The notes under the pieces were generated by a model, which had not been told where the DNA came from, did no database searches, and was given only the letters and a program-made list of their open reading frames with translations. The position numbers and the translations under genes were made by a program. A DNA stretch of 28,048 nt from CAZLMW01 sp964560875 (GTDB lineage Bacteria; Myxococcota_A; UBA9042), in assembly GCA_964560875.1 (NCBI GenBank), contig CAZLMW010000104.1, positions 1 through 28,048 of the forward strand, read 5' to 3'. Shown one piece after another: positions 24,001 to 28,048 of the stretch (positions are counted from its first letter, which is position 1; each line of letters begins with the position of its first letter).

Positions 24001-24343
24001 CAGTCTGACTGAGCTTGGCGGCGGCCGTAATCGCGGCGAAATGGCGGTCCGTCAGCGGCCGAAGCGTCTCGGCGAGCGTCGAATCGGTGCGCGCAGCTCT
24101 TCGGAGCGACGCTCGATAAAAATAGCGAGTGATCGCACTCTAAATGTATGCCAGCAGACCAACAACAGCAGACGCGGTCGTGCAACGTCACGCTCGCGGT
24201 CGTGTGTGCCAGCGGTCAGCCGTGATTTCAGCAGCTTTGCGATCTCAACGCGGCCCTTGAAACGCGGATGTGACACGTAGGGTTCACATTGCGTCATCTT
24301 GACCTAACATAGCGGTCCACGTTCACCGTTTCGGTGGGTCGCC
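24001..24343. other. Regulatory gap upstream of the molybdate operon
   Basis: No gene is convincing here. The most unusual part is an AT-rich pocket at about 24113-24150 in otherwise high-GC DNA. It carries CGCT...AGCG (around ATAAAAAT) and GAGTG-ATCG-CACTC (24127-24140) inverted repeats. Farther down are ATGTGA...TCACAT (24268-24289) and CACCG-TTT-CGGTG (24324-24336), the latter overlapping the ribosome-binding region of the first gene. These fit a regulated promoter, but the exact start point cannot be placed. Confidence 0.45.
24268..24289. promoter_or_regulatory. Inverted repeat ATGTGA-N10-TCACAT
   Basis: A perfect 6-bp inverted repeat with a 10-bp spacer lies 54 bp before the start of the regulator gene. 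The half-sites resemble CRP-family TGTGA sites, but the spacer is four bases longer than the E. coli CRP site. It may be the operator of the XRE-type regulator, which would probably bind as a dimer. Confidence 0.35.
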
Positions 24344-25450
24344 ATGGCCGACAGCGCCCTCATCTCCACGCTCCGCACCCGTCGCCAGGCCGCGGGCATC
24401 CAGCAGCGGGTCCTTGCACGCCAGGTCGGCGTTTCCCGGCAGGCGATCGGCGCCATCGAATCCGGTCAGCAGGTGCCCTCGACCGCCCTCGCGTTGCTGC
24501 TCGCCCGAGCGCTCGGCTGCACGGTGGATGACCTCTTTCGTCTGCCCGGTGGACCAACTACACACGCTCGACTCGCCGCGCATTACCAACCGGGAGAGCG
24601 CGTCGTGGCCGGCCGCGTCGACGGCGAAATCGTCGCCCACCGCTGGGATGATCCAGCCCAAGCTGCGGACGGGCTCATACTCGGCTCGGCCGGTGGTGAA
24701 GACGGCACGGTCGAGCTTCTCGGGCCAGCTTCAGGGCTCGAGAACAACGTGTTGGTGGCCGGCTGCGCGCCGCTGCTTGGGTTGCTGGCAGACCGCCTCG
24801 GACGTCGTTTCGATGACGCGCGGGGGACCTGGCTGCGCGCCAACAGCAGCCGGTCGCTTACCCTGCTCGAAGACGGCCTGATTCACATCGCGGGAATCCA
24901 CCTCGCGGGTGCCCAGGGCGACGACGCACATATCAAGGCGGCGCGACGCGCGATCCCGGGCGGCGACGTGGCGGTCATCACGCTGGCGCGCTGGGAGATC
25001 GGCTTGGTGGTCGCCGCTGGCAACCCCCTGGCCATTCGAAACGCCGCGGATGTGCTGCGCAACGGCGTTCGTGTCGTCACGCGAGAAGCGGGGGCCGGCG
25101 CGCAGCAGCTATTCGATAAAACGGTCGCCGCGGCGGGCGGCTGCCTGGCCACGAGCCCCAACATCGTCGCCGTCGCCGGCAGCCACAGCGAGGTGGCACG
25201 CCGCGTACGGTGGGGGCTGGCCGACGTCGGGATCGCGACCGAATCGACCGCCATTGCGCAGGGCCTTGGCTTCGTGCCCCTGTCCGAAGAGCGCTTCGAC
25301 CTGCTTTTGCCCCAAAAACGGCTCGATGTGCCTGCTGTGGCACGTTTTCTCGACCTTGTGGACGGGCCCGCGTTCCAGGCGGAGGCGAGTCGGTTGCCCG
25401 GATATGACCTGTCGACGGCGGGCGACGCCATCACCGTGGCGGCGGAGTAG
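24344..25450 (+). CDS. XRE-type regulator with PBP-like oxyanion-binding domain
   Basis: A protein of 368 residues. Residues 6-66 are a Cro/C1-type helix-turn-helix (LRTRRQAAGIQQRVLARQVG, SRQAIGAIESGQQVPSTALA, LARALGCTVDDLF). Residues about 90-345 form a periplasmic-binding-protein-like domain (PBP_like family, often fused to HTH domains in molybdate regulators), with VLVAGCAPLLGLLADRL, RREAGAGAQQLFD-type and VRWGLADVGIATES segments. Such a one-component protein can sense molybdate in the cytoplasm and control uptake. It starts the modABC cluster, with modA beginning 6 bp after its stop, so it is likely an autoregulated operon leader. Ligand identity is inferred from the neighbours. Confidence 0.9.
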   Translation: MADSALISTLRTRRQAAGIQQRVLARQVGVSRQAIGAIESGQQVPSTALALLLARALGCTVDDLFRLPGGPTTHARLAAHYQPGERVVAGRVDGEIVAHRWDDPAQAADGLILGSAGGEDGTVELLGPASGLENNVLVAGCAPLLGLLADRLGRRFDDARGTWLRANSSRSLTLLEDGLIHIAGIHLAGAQGDDAHIKAARRAIPGGDVAVITLARWEIGLVVAAGNPLAIRNAADVLRNGVRVVTREAGAGAQQLFDKTVAAAGGCLATSPNIVAVAGSHSEVARRVRWGLADVGIATESTAIAQGLGFVPLSEERFDLLLPQKRLDVPAVARFLDLVDGPAFQAEASRLPGYDLSTAGDAITVAAE

Positions 25451-25456
25451 CCGCGC

Positions 25457-26263
25457 ATGGTCGAGGTCAGCTGGAAGCAGCTCGGGGCCCTTTTTGCCCT
25501 CACGTTCATCACATTGGCGCTGACGTGGCAAAAACCGGCGGGGACGCGGACGGAGTTGGTGGTTTTCGCGGCCTCGTCGCTCACCGAAGGGTTCACGGAT
25601 GTCGCCGAGGCGTTCGAGCGCGCCAACCCGGGTGTCGACGTACGCCTGAGCTTTGCGGGCAGCCAGGTCCTGCGGATGCAGCTTCAGCACGGCGCTGCGG
25701 CCGATGTCTTTGCGTCCGCCAACGAAGCGCACATGAAAGCGCTCGCGGACAGCCACCTCGTCAGCCACCACAGCGTCGGCCAACACAGCGTCTTCGCTCG
25801 CAACGACCTGACCGTCATCGTCCCCGCCACCAACCCGGCGAAGATCAACTCGTTCGCTGACCTCGCCCGCGCGCAACGGCTCGTCATCGGCACCGCGGCC
25901 GTCCCCGTCGGTATCTACACGCGCGACGTCTTTGCGAACGCCCGCAAAGTCCACGGAGCGTCATTCGTCGACATGCTCGAAGGCCGGGTTGTGTCCGAGG
26001 AAACGAACGTCCGCGTCGTCCGGGCCAAGGTCGCGCTGGGCGAAGCGGACGCCGCCTTCGTCTATCGCACCGACGCGCTGGCCTCCGACGCGGTCACCCA
26101 AGTCCCCATCCCCGCAGACATCCTCTGCTCAGCGAAGTATCGAATCGCGCCGGTCACCCAGTCCCCGCAGCCCGAAGCAGCTGGCCGGTTCGTCGCGTTC
26201 GTGCGGAGCCCTGCGGGACAGGCGTTGCTGCAAAAGCGCGGCTTCGTGGCGGTGTCGCCTTGA
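25457..26263 (+). CDS. modA: Molybdate ABC transporter, substrate-binding protein
   Basis: Captures molybdate (possibly tungstate) outside the membrane and delivers it to ModB. The protein has 268 residues. An N-terminal hydrophobic segment (about 10-26) serves as signal or membrane anchor; no lipobox Cys is present. The mature part begins ELVVFAASSLTEGFTDVAEAF, the hallmark ModA start whose serines contact the anion. FAGSQVLRMQLQHGAAADVFASA and GTAAVPVGIYTRDVF follow, with EADAAFVYRTDA near the end of the second lobe. It sits between the regulator and modB. The downstream modB start lies at or just after its stop, so the operon is translationally tight. Confidence 0.96.
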   Translation: MVEVSWKQLGALFALTFITLALTWQKPAGTRTELVVFAASSLTEGFTDVAEAFERANPGVDVRLSFAGSQVLRMQLQHGAAADVFASANEAHMKALADSHLVSHHSVGQHSVFARNDLTVIVPATNPAKINSFADLARAQRLVIGTAAVPVGIYTRDVFANARKVHGASFVDMLEGRVVSEETNVRVVRAKVALGEADAAFVYRTDALASDAVTQVPIPADILCSAKYRIAPVTQSPQPEAAGRFVAFVRSPAGQALLQKRGFVAVSP

Positions 26264-26268
26264 GTTCG

Positions 26269-27069
26269 ATGACACGCCTTTCGCCGCTGGCCACGCTCGG
26301 CGGCCTCTTCGCCGCGACTTTGGTCGGCCTGTTGCTGCTCCCGGTCGTTGCGCTGGTGGTGTCGACGTCCACGGCGGAGCTGCGCGCCGGACTCGCCCAC
26401 CCGATGTTCCTGCCCGCGCTGGCGCTGAGTCTGCGCACCACGCTCATCACGCTCGTTGTCTCGGTCGCCCTCGGCACCCCCCTGGCTTGGTGGTTGGCGA
26501 CGTCGAGGTCGCGCCTGGCGCGGTGGACAGCGGTGGCAGTGGAGCTGCCCATCGTCATTCCGCCGGCCGTCGTCGGTGTCGGGTTGCTGCAGGCCTTTGG
26601 TCGGCAAGGGGTCTTCGGCCCGATGCTTGCGTCGTTGGGCATGTCCATTCCCTTCACCGAACGCGCCGTGGTGCTTGCCCAGGTGGTCGTGTCCGCGCCC
26701 TTCTTCGTGCAGGCCGCCGCCACCGCATTCCGCCGCGTCGATGACGACACGATGCTGGTTGCGCGAACCCTTGGCGCGTCGCCGGTAGAGGCGTTTGCGC
26801 GCATCGCGGTGCCGATAGCGCTGCCCGGTTTGTTGGCCGGTGCGTCGCTGGCGTGGGCGCGCGCGCTGGGCGAGTTCGGGGCCACGTTGCTTTTCGCGGG
26901 CAACCTGCCCGGCGCGACCCAGACGATGCCGTTGGCCATCTTCGCGGCCCTCGAGTCCGATGTTCGCCTCGCCGTCGTGTTTTCGCTGGTCCTCGCGGGC
27001 GTAGGCGGCCTGCTCTTGCTCGGTTTGCGCTCCATGCCGCTGACCCGGGCCCGTGAGCAGAACCGATGA
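26269..27069 (+). CDS. modB: Molybdate ABC transporter, permease
   Basis: An integral membrane permease of 266 residues with five to six helices. The ABC-permease EAA-type loop is clear: RTLGASPVEAFARIAVPIALPGLLAG, written here as RTLGASPVEAFARI then AVPIALPGLLAG, followed by ALGEFGATLLFAGNLPG, the usual ModB ending. It couples ModA delivery to ModC ATP hydrolysis. The ATG at 26269 is chosen; a TTG at 26260 overlaps the modA stop (TTGA) and would add three residues. Neither has a good Shine-Dalgarno, so coupling to modA translation is likely. Its TGA overlaps the modC ATG by four bases. Confidence 0.95.
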   Translation: MTRLSPLATLGGLFAATLVGLLLLPVVALVVSTSTAELRAGLAHPMFLPALALSLRTTLITLVVSVALGTPLAWWLATSRSRLARWTAVAVELPIVIPPAVVGVGLLQAFGRQGVFGPMLASLGMSIPFTERAVVLAQVVVSAPFFVQAAATAFRRVDDDTMLVARTLGASPVEAFARIAVPIALPGLLAGASLAWARALGEFGATLLFAGNLPGATQTMPLAIFAALESDVRLAVVFSLVLAGVGGLLLLGLRSMPLTRAREQNR

Positions 27070-27788
27070 CGACGTCCCTGCGCGCCACGCTCACGGCGAC
27101 GGTAGGCAGCTTCGAGGTAGACGTGTCGCTGGCGGGGAACGGCCGCCCGATCGCGCTGGTCGGACCCAATGGCAGCGGCAAGACGACCCTGCTCCGCCTC
27201 CTCGCCGGCGCCCTGCCCGCGCATGAGGCCGACATCGCGGTGGGTGACACGGTGCTGGCGCGCTCGTCGGAAGCCATCGACGTGCCCATGGAGCTGCGCC
27301 GCGTCGGTTACCTGCCACAAGGCTGCGGCCTCTTCCCCCACCTGTCCGTGCTCGACAACGTCGCGTTCGGCCTGTCGACCGGCGCCATGCGGCTGCCTCG
27401 CCCCGAGCGCAACGAAAGAGCGCGCGCCATCCTCGCCGAGCTGGGCTGCGAAGACCTCGCCAAGCGCTCAGTCGCGGGCTTGTCAGGCGGCGAACAACAG
27501 CAAGTCGCTCTTGCCCGGGCGCTTGTCATCGACCCGGCGCTGCTCCTGCTGGACGAACCGCTCGCAGCGCTCGATGCGACGACCCGCAGAGCGGTCCGGG
27601 GCTTGCTGGTGGAGCGTCTACGCGACTTCGCCGGCCCCACCGTCGTCGTCACGCACGATGTCCGCGATGTGGCGGCGCTGGACGCGGAGGTCTATGTGCT
27701 GGATGAAGGCCGCGTTATCCAGCACGGCAATCTCGAGCAGCTCCGCCGCGAGCCCGCGAATGCGTTCGTGGCTGAGTTCAGCAGCTAA
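27066..27788 (+). CDS. modC: Molybdate ABC transporter, ATP-binding subunit (short form)
   Basis: Hydrolyses ATP to drive molybdate import through ModB. The protein has 240 residues with Walker A GPNGSGKTT, Q-loop YLPQGCGLFPHL, ABC signature LSGGEQQQVALARAL, Walker B LLLLDEP and the switch His in VVVTHDV. Typical ModC proteins are about 350 residues and carry a C-terminal TOBE/Mop molybdate-binding domain. This one stops right after the nucleotide-binding domain (ANAFVAEFSS). The missing domain may remove transport inhibition by cytoplasmic molybdate. The ATG overlaps the modB stop (ATGA). Confidence 0.93.
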   Translation: MTTSLRATLTATVGSFEVDVSLAGNGRPIALVGPNGSGKTTLLRLLAGALPAHEADIAVGDTVLARSSEAIDVPMELRRVGYLPQGCGLFPHLSVLDNVAFGLSTGAMRLPRPERNERARAILAELGCEDLAKRSVAGLSGGEQQQVALARALVIDPALLLLDEPLAALDATTRRAVRGLLVERLRDFAGPTVVVTHDVRDVAALDAEVYVLDEGRVIQHGNLEQLRREPANAFVAEFSS

Positions 27789-27791
27789 CCC

Positions 27792-27825
27792 TGATCACGG
27801 GGGCTCGCCCCCGTGCCCCCGATCA
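27792..27825 (+). terminator. Strong GC hairpin after modC, possible terminator
   Basis: CACGGGGGC pairs with GCCCCCGTG around a 2-nt loop (or 8 bp around CTCG), and TGAT at 27792 can pair with ATCA at 27822. It lies four bases after the modC stop. No T-run follows, so it may belong to the adjoining repeat family and not be a true intrinsic terminator. Confidence 0.4.
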
Positions 27826-27869
27826 ACCGGGCGTTTGATCACGGGGCCAGCCCCGGAACCCCGGAAGGC

Positions 27870-28048
27870 ATGGATTCAGGGGCCAGCCCCAGGGCCCCGG
27901 AAGGCGTTGATTCAGGGGCCAGCCCCAGGGCCCCGGATGGCATGGATTCAGGGGCCGGCCCCAGGGCCCCGGATGGCATGGATTCAGGGGCCAGCCCCAG
28001 GGCCCCGGATGGCATGGATTCAGGGGCCAGCCCCAGGGCCCCGGATGG
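27870..28048. repeat. 36-bp tandem repeat, at least 5 units, truncated by window end
   Basis: Units start at 27870, 27906, 27942, 27978 and 28014, each beginning ATGGATTCAGGGGCC (GTTGATTCAGG in the second). They differ at only a few positions (GGAA/GGAT, CCAG/CCGG). A diverged unit precedes them at about 27834-27869. Each unit contains GGGGCC..CCCC and GGGCCC self-complementary runs. The period is a multiple of three, and the frame from 27870 is open, encoding MDSGASPRAPDG per unit; no convincing start or gene is visible. Confidence 0.93.

Noticed and set aside
27870..28048. CRISPR array
   Set aside because: The 36-bp units are directly adjacent with no unique spacers, and no cas genes are present.

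Overview
The window is high-GC, densely coded bacterial DNA. At least seven predicted lipoproteins, Ser/Gly- or Ala-rich linkers, slime-mold-type Cys-rich repeats, an RCC1 propeller and a PAS hybrid kinase all point to a large-genome Myxococcota or related deltaproteobacterial lineage. This is a judgement from gene style; there is no rRNA or tRNA gene to confirm it.

Layout. (1) 1-3058, minus strand: a surface lipoprotein with an RCC1 propeller, an SGNH-hydrolase-like membrane-anchored protein and the start of a further ORF form a tight operon. A plus-strand lipoprotein carrying an 18-bp tandem repeat (3039-4124) diverges from it. (2) 4185-10731, minus strand: a 1393-residue lipoprotein with about 33 Cys-rich modules, a six-bladed NHL propeller and two more modules; then a polytopic membrane protein and an SRPBCC-domain protein. 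(3) 10908-12857: a PAS-PAS-histidine kinase-receiver hybrid. (4) 13059-18409: a two-gene operon of a large exported, C-terminally membrane-anchored protein and a VWA-like lipoprotein with a degraded metal site. (5) 18506-20106: a lipoprotein interrupted by an in-frame TGA, and a CxxC lipoprotein closed by a strong terminator. (6) 20264-22549: GlgC and a LysR regulator. (7) 22889-23929: a DsbA-like lipoprotein. (8) 24344-27788: a molybdate operon of an XRE/PBP-like regulator and modABC. (9) 27789-28048: GC-rich hairpin DNA and a 36-bp tandem repeat running off the window.

The most notable finding is 18506-19129. Two ORF halves in the same frame are separated only by one TGA, and the TGA falls exactly where a UxxC redox motif is expected. 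The sequence on both sides resembles the N-terminal thioredoxin-like domain of animal selenoprotein P (the VALLQ..U..C and GSKDD...G.L..HLP signatures). A small hairpin with a G-starting apical loop follows the TGA at the distance expected of a bacterial SECIS. I read it as one selenocysteine-containing lipoprotein, not a broken gene. With the CxxC lipoprotein next to it and the CPYC DsbA-like lipoprotein 3.8 kb away, it suggests a cell-envelope thiol/selenol redox function.

The molybdate cluster looks self-contained: a regulator with a predicted oxyanion-binding domain, a binding protein, a permease and a short ATPase, with almost no spacing between genes and an inverted repeat upstream.
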